Part shown: piece by piece, positions 9,303 to 16,406 of the stretch
Position numbering within the stretch: position 1 is the stretch's first letter
Layout of the letters: each line of letters opens with the position of its first letter
NCBI RefSeq assembly: GCF_001420605.1
Contig: NZ_LJIZ01000013.1
Span: 1-64,000 of the forward strand
Direction: 5' to 3'
Source of the DNA: Bacillus sp. FJAT-25509
Lineage (GTDB): Bacteria > Bacillota > Bacilli > Bacillales > Bacillaceae_G
Length of the DNA: 64,000 nucleotides
The notes under the pieces: generated by a model
The model's database searches: none
What the model was told of the DNA's origin: nothing
The model's input: the letters and a program-made list of their open reading frames with translations, nothing else
Translations under genes and position numbers: made by a program

Positions 9303-9771
9303 TGATCATCCACTCCCTACGAGCTTCTGCATAGCTTGTAGGCGTTTCAAATAAACGAACAAACTCAACTCGAATATCTTGTGCAGGATTTGTTTCATCT
9401 TTAAGCGCATTTTCCATTTGCTCAAAAATCCAAACAACCATATTCTCTGCTGTTGTATTCATCAGAGGTAGCATCTCATTTAAATAACGATGATCTAAAT
9501 AGATTTCAATTTTTTCTTTCCAAATCTGCTTAATATCACCAAAATCGATCACTAAGCCGATCTCATCAACAAAACCACTAATTCCAAAAATAACTTTATA
9601 TGTGTGGCCATGTAAATTCTTACATTTACCTTCATAGCAGTGTAAGTGATGTGCAGCATCAAAGGTAAATTCTTTATTAACAAGAACTCGTTTATGGTGA
9701 TATTTTAAGTCTTCTTTTTTAATATGCTCATCAATTTTATGAAGTCTTTCTACGATGCGAAAATCAAACAT
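9295..9771 (-). CDS. queD: 6-carboxytetrahydropterin synthase QueD
   Basis: A 158-residue T-fold enzyme turning 7,8-dihydroneopterin triphosphate into 6-carboxy-tetrahydropterin. Zinc ligands are the His of [12 protein letters not shown] and the HGH of NLHGHTYKV; the catalytic Cys is in [10 protein letters not shown]. The downstream DHRYLNEM and [12 protein letters not shown] segments fit the family. It overlaps queC by 8 bases at its start and queE by 8 at its end, pointing to tight translational coupling. Confidence 0.95.
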   Translation of the reverse strand: MFDFRIVERLHKIDEHIKKEDLKYHHKRVLVNKEFTFDAAHHLHCYEGKCKNLHGHTYKVIFGISGFVDEIGLVIDFGDIKQIWKEKIEIYLDHRYLNEMLPLMNTTAENMVVWIFEQMENALKDETNPAQDIRVEFVRLFETPTSYAEARREWMINE

Positions 9772-10429
9772 GCTTTGCGGCTCCCTTCGATTGTAGATAA
9801 CGATCTAAACCAGCCTGACGAAGCTCACATGCCGGGCATTCTCCACAACCATCAGAAATAATGCCGTTATAGCAAGTTAATGTTTTATTTTTAACGAATT
9901 CAAATGCGCCTAAATCATCAGCTAATTTCCATGTGTCAGCTTTATCAATCCACATAAGTGGAGTATGAATAACAAATGGATAATCCATTGATAGATTAAG
10001 AGTTACATTTAATGATTTAACAAAGATATCTCGGCAGTCAGGGTATCCGCTAAAGTCAGTTTCACAAACACCAGTAATAATGTGCTTTGCGCCTTTTTGT
10101 TTAGCAAGTACTGCTGCAAAAGATAGGAATAATAAGTTACGTCCATCAACGAATGTAGAAGGAAGTTCGCCTTCTTCGTGAGTTATATCAATATCTGATC
10201 TTGTTAAAGCATTTGGTGCAAGCTGATTTAACAAGGACATATCAAGGATATGGTGAGGAATATTTAATTCCTTACAAATATCTGCAGCTACATCTAATTC
10301 TAGTTTATGGCGCTGATTGTAGTTAAACGTAACAGCTTCAACTTCACCAAATTGTTGCATAGCCCAGAATAAACACGTAGTACTGTCTTGGCCACCGCTA
10401 AATACAACGATTGCTTTTTCATTTTTCAT
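9764..10429 (-). CDS. queC: 7-cyano-7-deazaguanine synthase QueC
   Basis: A 221-residue ATP-dependent enzyme converting 7-carboxy-7-deazaguanine to preQ0. The PP-loop is [14 protein letters not shown]. The zinc site near the C-terminus is [19 protein letters not shown], with four Cys. The start is the ATG at 10429, behind AAAGGAG by 9 bp. A longer reading to 10501 would run into the riboswitch expression platform and is rejected. It is the first gene of the operon and lies directly after the preQ1 riboswitch and its terminator. Confidence 0.95.
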   Translation of the reverse strand: MKNEKAIVVFSGGQDSTTCLFWAMQQFGEVEAVTFNYNQRHKLELDVAADICKELNIPHHILDMSLLNQLAPNALTRSDIDITHEEGELPSTFVDGRNLLFLSFAAVLAKQKGAKHIITGVCETDFSGYPDCRDIFVKSLNVTLNLSMDYPFVIHTPLMWIDKADTWKLADDLGAFEFVKNKTLTCYNGIISDGCGECPACELRQAGLDRYLQSKGAAKHV

Positions 10430-10478
10430 ATTTCTTCTCTCCTTTACATGATTAAAAAGAAGAGGGCATCCCGAATAA

Positions 10479-10512
10479 CAAAAATAAAAACAATACGACA
10501 AATATTGTTTTT
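10479..10512 (-). terminator. Riboswitch expression platform: intrinsic terminator in the queC leader
   Basis: On the minus strand AAAAACAATA pairs with TATTGTTTTT around TTTGTCG and is followed by ATTTTTG, a U-rich tail. The upstream arm begins immediately after the A-rich 3' tail of the preQ1 aptamer. Ligand binding could therefore set whether this hairpin forms, switching off queCDEF at high preQ1. The stem is AT-rich, so termination strength is uncertain. Confidence 0.7.
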
Positions 10513-10550
10513 CGCCTTATTTTTTTGTAGAGGGGAGTTTGCGACCTCTA
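10512..10550 (-). ncRNA. preQ1-I riboswitch aptamer
   Basis: The minus strand reads AGAGGTCGCAAACTC, then CCCTCTACAAAAAAATAAGG. This gives the P1 stem AGAGG/CCTCT enclosing a short loop and an A-rich tail ending in AAGG, as in class I preQ1 riboswitches. It lies 83 bp upstream of queC, the first preQ1 synthesis gene. The fit is to the consensus by eye; loop bases differ somewhat from the commonest UUCUAGC type. Confidence 0.85.
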
Positions 10551-10572
10551 CCATAAGTAATAAAACTTATGG
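10551..10572 (-). promoter_or_regulatory. Hairpin abutting the preQ1 aptamer on its 5' side
   Basis: CCATAAG and CTTATGG form a perfect 7-bp stem with an 8-base loop. It ends exactly where the aptamer begins. It may cap the leader RNA 5' end or stack on P1; no known family role. Confidence 0.5.
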
Positions 10573-11220
10573 ATTTTTTATTAAATTTTCTATTTATTAA
10601 ATTGTACTAGAGAAGTACAATCATAATTCCTATTATAATCGTTTCATGAAAAAAGAACAAAAACTTTTGTAAGAAAGTAAAAATTTGCATATTTAACCTT
10701 AAAAATCACTGTGATTTATAAAATGTTAAATAAACTTCGCGGGGGTAGAGCAATTTCTTTTAGCGAAAGTAGAGGAAAGAAAATGGACTATATATTGATT
10801 GTCATGCTTCAAAAAGGAGGGAGCTAGTTGTGTAGGCACAAATGTTTTTTTGCGCCTAAAGCTGTATAGTAACTATTGTTTTTTTCTACAAAGCGGGGGA
10901 GGGCTAGGGGAAGTAATTGAAAATCCAAGAAGTTACTCGAAATTGTGATACTCTGGTGGATTAAAAATTGTAGAATCTTCTTCTATTATAGGGGATATAA
11001 ATATAACTCAACGAATGATTGGTAAAATTATGACTGTATCAGGAACAGAAGTTGCATCTTGGGAAAAAGCATTTGTAAATGTAGGGGAGGACCTAATAAC
11101 AGAAGCTATCGCAGTATATTGGAAGCTTCAAGTAAGAGTTTAGGGTTGTCACTATGAACTTGGTGCAAAAATGATACTATTTAAGTAAAAGCCTATTCAA
11201 GTGTTAGTTAATCAAAATAA
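10573..11220. other. Gene-poor region between the que leader and the partition locus
   Basis: No intact gene is visible. The promoter of the que operon must lie in the first part. An imperfect hairpin (TAGGCACAAA with TTTGCGCCTA, about 10831-10855) and a probable gene remnant (10949-11143) are the only structures I can point to. A short G-rich run, CGCGGGGGTAGAGCAA near 10738, was examined as a riboswitch core but does not match a family I can name. Confidence 0.4.
10949..11143 (+). pseudogene. Possible coding remnant
   Basis: A stop-free stretch of 64 codons begins right after a TGA and ends at TAG. It includes GEDLITEAIAVYWKLQVRV near its end and an internal ATG at 11015 that would give 42 residues. 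The composition looks protein-like, but no strong ribosome binding site precedes the ATG and I do not recognise a family. It could be the decayed end of a gene lost from this spot, or chance. Confidence 0.25.
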
Positions 11221-11227
11221 AAATAAG

Positions 11228-11269
11228 TAATCCACATGTGGATATCAAGAAATAAGGAATTTATCCACA
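11228..11269. promoter_or_regulatory. Cluster of DnaA-box-like sites
   Basis: TTATCCACA at 11261-11269 is the consensus DnaA box. Two one-mismatch boxes lie next to each other in opposite orientation: TAATCCACA at 11228-11236 and TGTGGATAT (ATATCCACA on the minus strand) at 11237-11245. They lie 65 bp before the first iteron array. DnaA binding is inferred from the consensus alone; three 9-mers can occur by chance in AT-rich DNA, but their closeness is notable. Confidence 0.5.
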
Positions 11270-11333
11270 AACGGGTAGGTAGAAGTCATCTGATTATATT
11301 TTAATTTTTAGAGTAAAGTTAATTTAAAGTAAG

Positions 11334-11468
11334 TTGTACACATATTTGTACACAGGAATACGTTTTGTAAACAATTGTACACATATTTGTACACATATTT
11401 GTACACAGGAATACATTTTTGTAAACGATTGTACACGATAAAGTGTACTTGTGTACAATTATGTAAAC
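11334..11468. repeat. Iteron array 1: TTGTACAC repeats at 12-bp spacing
   Basis: TTGTACAC occurs six times in one orientation, starting at 11334, 11346, 11375, 11387, 11399 and 11429. Within groups the spacing is exactly 12 bp. GTGTACTT (11443) and GTGTACAA (11451) follow in the opposite sense. Variants with GTAAAC lie at about 11366, 11420 and 11462. A longer segment, TTTGTACACAGGAATAC, occurs twice (11345 and 11398). Such arrays are typical of plasmid centromeres (parC) or iteron origins. It lies about 800 bp upstream of the actin-like ParM gene. Confidence 0.8.
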
Positions 11469-11559
11469 TTTACATGTTATTGAAATAATGAGATTGTCTA
11501 ATCCAAATATTCTTCATTATTTTTTATTTGATCAATTTGCTCTGGTTATTTGTGTTAGA

Positions 11560-11650
11560 TATTCGTTGATTTCCACTACGGGATTCTCGCTTTCCGTGTG
11601 GAGCGATCTGAGCCTTCCCACGTATTTCACAGGAATCAACACCCATTCAT
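11560..11650. repeat. Possible degenerate copy of a Bacillaceae intergenic repeat
   Basis: CGGGATTCTCGCTTTCCGTG, followed by GGAGCGATCTGAGCC, recalls an intergenic repeat seen widely in Bacillaceae (CTCGCTTTCCG, then TGAGCCTCC). Only short parts match, so this is a weak call by memory. The segment is richer in GC than the DNA around it and has no gene. Confidence 0.3.
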
Positions 11651-12026
11651 TCCATTCAAGTTCTCCGTAAAAAAAATTTAATCTTAAAAAATATCTAAAG
11701 TAATCATTACTCTAAAGAATTACCTCTTAATAATCATCGGCTTACACATCAATACAAATATTGTAAACAATTTAATGTTTTGAGCCTCTGAAAAAAGATA
11801 CTGGTAGTTATTATGACACTAATTTTGTAAATATTAGTTTAGTAAGTTGGTCGAAATAATTTTATCAACGAAATTCACAACATTATGAATGAAGCTCACT
11901 TAGTGTTAGTACTTTTCGATATTGACTCCAATATATTGAAACATTCTTATTTAAATAAAAATATTCATAAGCTTTTCGTAGGTAGAAGACAGCCGTCCCA
12001 AGAATAATTTTTAAATAAAAAAAGAA
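11651..12026. other. AT-rich spacer between the two repeat clusters
   Basis: About 375 bp without a convincing gene, ribosome binding site or strong hairpin. It separates iteron array 1 from the palindrome cluster next to parM. Confidence 0.4.
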
Positions 12027-12138
12027 ATGTATACATTTTTGTATACAAGTACACTTTTTTGTGTACAGTTGTATACGTTTTTGTACACATGTACACAAAA
12101 GTGTATACAAATTTATGTGTTTACAATTTTGTATACAA
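12027..12138. repeat. Repeat cluster 2: TTGTATACAA-type palindromes upstream of parM (candidate parC)
   Basis: ATGTATACAT (12027-12036), TTGTATACAA (12039-12048 and 12129-12138) and GTGTATACAA (12101-12110) are palindromic or nearly so. TTGTATAC at 12069 and TTGTACAC at 12081 are again 12 bp apart, and GTGTTTACAA lies at 12117. The TTGTACAC word is shared with array 1, so one protein may bind both. The cluster ends about 125 bp before parM, the usual place for a ParR-bound centromere that also represses the parMR promoter. Confidence 0.75.
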
Positions 12139-12265
12139 GATGACATTTCAGTTACATTTTTATAATAGTTCAGTACGGGACATTGACCGGATGACTAAAG
12201 TTAGATAATCTTAAATCAGAATTATCTATTAATATGTAAACCTATTAACGAAAGGGATGATTTAA

Positions 12266-13486
12266 GTGGTAAATGCTCGTATAGCTGCTATTGATGTAGG
12301 AAACGATTCACTCAAAGGAATTTTTGGGAAGATGGAATCTGAGATTAATATTCCTAATATTATTGCAAGGGATACAGAAGATCGTCCAATCATTGGGATA
12401 GAAGAATTAGACAACCAAGATCCAGTTGATGGAATACATATTCGCGTTCACTCTCCTACTTTAAAAGAGAATAATACTGTTTACCGAGTAGGAAACTTAG
12501 CAACAAAAAGTAGTAATGCAACGGAATTAGATCCAGGAAGCAATAAGTCTGAAGAAGATCAAACACTTATTATGTTATTTGCAGCGTTAGCATTAGATGC
12601 AGCTAGAGAAGAAAATAAACAAATAGTAAAGAACTCAAATAATGTAATTGAGGCAACTTACATATTAGGAACAGGCCTACCGCTTAGAGAAGTAAAAGAA
12701 GGTAAGGACGTTGGCTATCGATCTCGATTACTAGGTTCAGTTCACCAAGTGGAATTTTTAGTAACACCTAGACATCAAGGATTAAAAGTTAATATTAAAT
12801 TTGAAGACGTTAAGGTTTATCCTGAAGGTTTTGCCGCTTTTATTAACCTAGTTATGGATAGTCATCTAAACATAATTAATAAAGACCTTATAGATAAAAA
12901 GATCCTTATTCAGGATATCGGAGGGTTATCAACTGATATTGCCGTCATTAGAAATAGAAAGGTAGATGACGATAAAGCTCAAGGCTTTAATCTAGGAGTA
13001 GCAGAATCTCTAGAAGCAATTCGTGAAGAGATTCGTTCTAGACATGGAGTTGAACTCGATAGTCGTAGAGATGTTGTAGAGATAATAACTAAAAAAAGCG
13101 ACAGAAATCATATTTATGTTAAGGGAAGTAGGACAAGCGTTCATGATATTGTAGACCGAATTCTATTAGAATTAGCAAAAAAACAATATCGTCATTTAAG
13201 AAATATTTGGCAGAAAAACTCTCAAACGGAGATATGCTATTTCATCGGTGGAGGATCCCTAATCTTAAAGGATTATCTTAAGACACTAAATAACAACCTA
13301 GACGGATATAATATTGATTTCTTTGAAGATGAGAAGGAAAGTATCTGGATGATGGCGAATGCTTATTATAAACTAATTGCTGATTTTGATATAAAAAGAA
13401 TAAGGGAATCCCGAAGAGAAGCAAATCAAAATCAAAATCAAAATCAAAATCAAAGAGAAGAACAAAAAATGTCTAAATCAAAATAA
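12266..13486 (+). CDS. ParM/StbA-family actin-like DNA-segregation ATPase
   Basis: A 406-residue protein of the actin/Hsp70 ATPase fold. Phosphate-1 motif: IAAIDVGNDSLKG (residues about 6-18). Phosphate-2 motif: IQDIGGLSTDIAVI (about 216-229). Adenosine motif: YFIGGGSLIL (about 330). Plasmid ParM proteins polymerise and push ParR-bound centromeres apart. The GTG start at 12266 follows AAAGGGATGA. The C-terminus ends in a flexible NQ-repeat and basic tail (about 383-406) not usual in R1 ParM. The gene lies behind centromere-like repeats and is followed after 9 bp by a small ParR-like gene. No rep, toxin or transfer gene is nearby. I cannot assign the Alp subclass. Confidence 0.85.
   Translation: MVNARIAAIDVGNDSLKGIFGKMESEINIPNIIARDTEDRPIIGIEELDNQDPVDGIHIRVHSPTLKENNTVYRVGNLATKSSNATELDPGSNKSEEDQTLIMLFAALALDAAREENKQIVKNSNNVIEATYILGTGLPLREVKEGKDVGYRSRLLGSVHQVEFLVTPRHQGLKVNIKFEDVKVYPEGFAAFINLVMDSHLNIINKDLIDKKILIQDIGGLSTDIAVIRNRKVDDDKAQGFNLGVAESLEAIREEIRSRHGVELDSRRDVVEIITKKSDRNHIYVKGSRTSVHDIVDRILLELAKKQYRHLRNIWQKNSQTEICYFIGGGSLILKDYLKTLNNNLDGYNIDFFEDEKESIWMMANAYYKLIADFDIKRIRESRREANQNQNQNQNQREEQKMSKSK
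13428..13455 (+). repeat. Hexanucleotide repeat in the 3' end of the parM-like gene
   Basis: About five AATCAA-type hexamers in tandem encode alternating Asn-Gln residues. Unit loss or gain keeps the frame, so only the tail length would vary. Confidence 0.85.
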
Positions 13487-13495
13487 GGTGATTCC

Positions 13496-14098
13496 ATGAA
13501 GGAAAAAGAATTGACGAGGGGACAACCTATTACATTTCGTATCCCTTCCGATACGCCTGATCAGATAATAAAACATTTGCAACAGCTTAAGCAAAACGAA
13601 AGGCGAAACTTTTCAGGTAAAATTGCTGAGTACGTAATGAGCGGAGTTAATGACTCATTATCAAAGCAAAGGCAAACAATAACGATTCCACTTCCGAAAA
13701 GTCTAAGTAAAGCCCAAAGAGATTGGTTGAAACACGAACATTCTGAGGCACTATTAGGTAGTATTGTGTACCAATTATTAGCCAATCCAGTCCGTACGGC
13801 TTCTCTTATTACATCGCTAAATAGTAATAGTCTAGCAATTGAAGAAGCTCTATATCTTCAAGAAGAAGAGAATGAACTAGAACCAGAATTGGAACCCGTT
13901 CAGACAGAAAGCCGTACAAAAGAACGGAGAGTAACAGATTTAGATAATACCGGAAGCAAAAATGATCGTGATGATGATTTAGAAAACTTTAATTGGGAAG
14001 TTGCAAGCAAAAGTGAAGTCTCTGCAGCTGAAGAAGAAGTTGAAGAGGAAGATATGGGTAGTCTTCTGGGAGATTTTCTTGCACAAATGAATAAATAA
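13496..14098 (+). CDS. ParR-like adaptor protein of the partition locus
   Basis: A 200-residue protein without a family signature that I recognise with certainty. The N-terminal half (about 1-115) is basic and helical, with ITFRIPSDTPDQIIKHLQQL and a second ITIPLPKSLSKAQRDWLK unit, a strand-then-helices layout compatible with two ribbon-helix-helix folds. The C-terminal half is strongly acidic and probably disordered, ending in GSLLGDFLAQMNK, a short amphipathic tail. ParR proteins have an N-terminal ribbon-helix-helix DNA-binding domain and a C-terminal ParM-binding tail, which this fits. The call rests mainly on position 9 bp after parM, behind AAGGTGAT. A terminator follows at 14108. Confidence 0.65.
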   Translation: MKEKELTRGQPITFRIPSDTPDQIIKHLQQLKQNERRNFSGKIAEYVMSGVNDSLSKQRQTITIPLPKSLSKAQRDWLKHEHSEALLGSIVYQLLANPVRTASLITSLNSNSLAIEEALYLQEEENELEPELEPVQTESRTKERRVTDLDNTGSKNDRDDDLENFNWEVASKSEVSAAEEEVEEEDMGSLLGDFLAQMNK

Positions 14099-14104
14099 GG
14101 AATC

Positions 14105-14140
14105 ATAAAAGGGACCGTAATAAACACGGTCCCTTTGTTC
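14105..14140. terminator. Bidirectional terminator between parMR and the EamA gene
   Basis: AAAGGGACCGT and ACGGTCCCTTT form an 11-bp perfect stem with a 7-base loop between convergent genes. Confidence 0.85.
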
Positions 14141-14154
14141 ATTTTTAAATAATT

Positions 14155-15063
14155 TTATGCAGATTGAAGTGACTTTCTTTTAAGGAATTCAGGTATAACG
14201 ATACCGATTAAAATTAAAATGATACCAAAATATTGCGGAGCTCCAACTGTTTCCTTTAATACAATCGCTGACATTAATGTAGCTGTCGGTAACTCTGCTG
14301 CACCTAAAATAGAAGCAAGACCAGAACCTGTTAAAGGAACGCCCTTTGAAAACATTAAAGTAGAGAAAAATGGACCTAAAAAGCCAAGGATCAACCCATA
14401 CTTTATCAAAAGTTCTGCAAATAAGTTCCAGTTTGTGAAAAATGTAGGTGGAAGGAAGATAGCACAAATTATAAAACCACCTGTTATCATTAATGCCGTT
14501 TTTGTTATAGGATTGGCTTTTAAAGCTATTCTACCGCTAAGTAAGATAAAAGTACTGTACGAAACCGCGGACAACGCTCCAAATAAAACTCCTAACCAAT
14601 TTAATGAACCAATTCCATCGGTTAAAACATTTGTCGCAAAGATCGTTCCAATAACGAGTGGAATCAATGAGAGTAACTTACTTTTTTCTGGAAGTTTTCG
14701 ATTGACTACTGATTCTAATAAAACGCCAATCCAAGTGAACTGGAACAACAGTACAATCGCTAATGATGCAGTAATATATTGTAACGCCAAATAATAAAAC
14801 ATTCCCGTTAGGCCAGTGGTAGATCCTAATACTACAAGTAATAAAACATCCTTCTTTGCAGGTTTTAAATATTGTTGATTAGTTGACTTAGCAGATCTAC
14901 TTTTATTAAAAAGTACGATGGACCATAACAATACAGCCCCAACAAACATTTGAATACCGACTACATCATTTACAATAAAACCATCACCATATGCCAATTT
15001 TACAAAGGTAGACAAAACGCCATAACAAACAGATCCGATAATGATATATAGTATGCCTTTCAA
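14155..15063 (-). CDS. EamA/DMT-superfamily transporter
   Basis: A membrane protein of 302 residues with about ten hydrophobic segments in two similar halves, the EamA repeat structure. Each half ends near a conserved segment such as FQFTWIGVLLES (first half) or GAAELPTATLMSAIVL (second half). Members of the drug/metabolite transporter superfamily export amino acids, nucleosides or drugs; the substrate here is unknown. It is on the minus strand, 90 bp after the punA terminator, so it is probably monocistronic. Confidence 0.85.
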   Translation of the reverse strand: MKGILYIIIGSVCYGVLSTFVKLAYGDGFIVNDVVGIQMFVGAVLLWSIVLFNKSRSAKSTNQQYLKPAKKDVLLLVVLGSTTGLTGMFYYLALQYITASLAIVLLFQFTWIGVLLESVVNRKLPEKSKLLSLIPLVIGTIFATNVLTDGIGSLNWLGVLFGALSAVSYSTFILLSGRIALKANPITKTALMITGGFIICAIFLPPTFFTNWNLFAELLIKYGLILGFLGPFFSTLMFSKGVPLTGSGLASILGAAELPTATLMSAIVLKETVGAPQYFGIILILIGIVIPEFLKRKSLQSA

Positions 15064-15079
15064 AATAACACCCCATTTA

Positions 15080-15120
15080 ATAAAAAGAAGTAAAGAGGGA
15101 AAACCAAAACCTCTTTACTT
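15080..15120 (-). terminator. Terminator downstream of punA and its repeat
   Basis: On the minus strand AAGTAAAGAGG pairs with CCTCTTTACTT around 11 bases and is followed by CTTTTTATT. It lies between the intergenic repeat and the EamA gene. Confidence 0.75.
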
Positions 15121-15195
15121 ATATCTAATTTCATATTTTGTTACTGTTGAGCGAGATATTTCTCCGGTAATACTCTCTCAGAGAGCCACTCAAAC

Positions 15196-15335
15196 ACTTT
15201 CCGCATTGTCTAGCTCCAGGCGTTAGCCCCCTCGAGGTCATAAGCTGAAGCTCAATAAAGGTAAAAAGCAACCTTTATCGTTCTTCGTCTTATGCTTGTC
15301 GGGGCTGATCAAACGCCTTCCGCATTTCGTATTTC
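15196..15335. repeat. Structured intergenic repeat of the Bacillaceae GTCTAGCTCCAG type
   Basis: The element starts TTTCCGCATTGTCTAGCTCC and ends GCCTTCCGCATTTCG. Its ends pair: AGGCGTTAGCCCC (about 15218-15230) with GGGGCTGATCAAACGCC (about 15301-15317). The centre has a perfect stem, ATAAAGG with CCTTTAT. Elements with GTCTAGCTCCAG, CTCGAGGTCATAAGC and GGGGCTGATCAAGGCGC are very common between genes in Bacillus and relatives; the function is unknown. The 40 bp at 15206-15245 recur, inverted, in each 212-bp repeat at 48.1-48.7 kb. Confidence 0.8.
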
Positions 15336-15345
15336 GTATTTCGAA

Positions 15346-16164
15346 TTACATTTCTTCTAAAATGCCCTTAACTAAGTTAACGAATTTTGTTCTAACCATG
15401 CTTGCTACTTCAATTACTTCTTCATGGTTTAATGGTTGGTCTAGGATGCCACAAGCCATGTTTGTTAGGCAAGAGATACCTAAAACTTTCATACTTCCGT
15501 GAACAGCTACGATTGCTTCAGGAACCGTTGACATTCCTACAGAATCAGCACCAAGTGTGCGGATCATACGGATTTCAGCAGGTGTTTCGTATGAAGGGCC
15601 ACTCCACCAAGCATATACGCCTTGTTGTAATTTAAGGTCTTGTTTCGCAGCAACATCTAATGCAAGGCTACGTAATTCTTTGTTATATACTTCAGAAACA
15701 TCAGGGAAGCGAGTTCCTAGTTCTGGGTTATTTGGTCCAATTAAAGGATTTGTTCCTACTAAATTAATATGATCCGTAATTAACATTAAATCGCCAGGAT
15801 TAAAGCTAGTGTTAACAGCTCCACAAGCATTTGTTACGATTAATTTTTCTACTCCAAGTGCTTTCATTACACGCACAGGGAAAGTTACTTCATCTAAAGT
15901 AAAGCCTTCATAATAATGAAAACGGCCTTTCATTGCTACAACAGCTTGGCCCTTTAATTCACCGATTACTAATTCATTTGCGTGTCCAACTGCTTCAGAC
16001 TTTGCAAAGTGAGGAATTTCACTGTAAGGGATTACAACAGAGTTTTCGATTTCATCTGCAAGAGTGCCTAAACCAGAACCTAATATTAATCCAACCGTTG
16101 GACGGTAGTTTGTTTTACTTAATATAAAATCTCTTGTTTCTAAAATATGTTCAGTTTTATGCAT
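15346..16164 (-). CDS. punA: Purine-nucleoside phosphorylase (PunA type)
   Basis: A 272-residue enzyme of the trimeric PNP family that splits guanosine, inosine and their deoxy forms with phosphate into base and ribose-1-phosphate. Diagnostic stretches are LILGSGLGTLAD (phosphate binding), MKGRFHYYEG, the purine-site segment WWSGPSYETPAEIRMI and GMSTVPEAIVAVH. The family length is about 270, so it is complete. An AGGAGG-type site precedes the ATG. B. subtilis punA follows drm; here no drm is next to it. A common intergenic repeat lies right after the stop. Confidence 0.95.
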   Translation of the reverse strand: MHKTEHILETRDFILSKTNYRPTVGLILGSGLGTLADEIENSVVIPYSEIPHFAKSEAVGHANELVIGELKGQAVVAMKGRFHYYEGFTLDEVTFPVRVMKALGVEKLIVTNACGAVNTSFNPGDLMLITDHINLVGTNPLIGPNNPELGTRFPDVSEVYNKELRSLALDVAAKQDLKLQQGVYAWWSGPSYETPAEIRMIRTLGADSVGMSTVPEAIVAVHGSMKVLGISCLTNMACGILDQPLNHEEVIEVASMVRTKFVNLVKGILEEM

Positions 16165-16283
16165 TTATTTTTCCTCCTAAAATGAGCGATAGGGATTTAA
16201 AAAGATTTCTAATAAATAATAATGCTTTCACTATAAGTCTAATGGATAATTCCTTACTTGTAAACAGACTAAAAATCATTTTG

Positions 16284-16306
16284 GTAAAAAGATTATTCCT
16301 TTTTAC
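16284..16306. promoter_or_regulatory. Inverted repeat upstream of the ROK regulator gene
   Basis: GTAAAAAG, a 7-base spacer, and CTTTTTAC form a perfect dyad about 100 bp before the ROK gene. It has the form of an operator and might serve autoregulation or control of the divergent punA gene; no direct evidence. Confidence 0.35.
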
Positions 16307-16406
16307 TAAAAACACTGTGAATATAACGTATAAATAGCTATACTTAATTCATAAAATATAAAAAGTTAAATGGATATAAAATAAGATTAGAGTTTTGGAG
16401 GAGTCA

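Noticed and set aside
10735-10790. G-rich run considered as a riboswitch (c-di-AMP or c-di-GMP type)
   Set aside because: Only a few core bases fit, no conserved second half or terminator is seen, and no gene lies directly downstream.
11488-11670. Plus-strand ORF of 60 codons
   Set aside because: It runs through the possible degenerate intergenic repeat, lacks a ribosome binding site and has no recognisable features.
11883-12146. Minus-strand ORF of 87 codons
   Set aside because: It is built from the palindromic repeat cluster (repeated CIQ-type codons) and has no ribosome binding site; the DNA repeats explain it.
14219-14794. Plus-strand ORF of 191 codons opposite the EamA gene
   Set aside because: It is antisense to a clear transporter gene, has no ribosome binding site, and its composition is that of a complement of hydrophobic codons.
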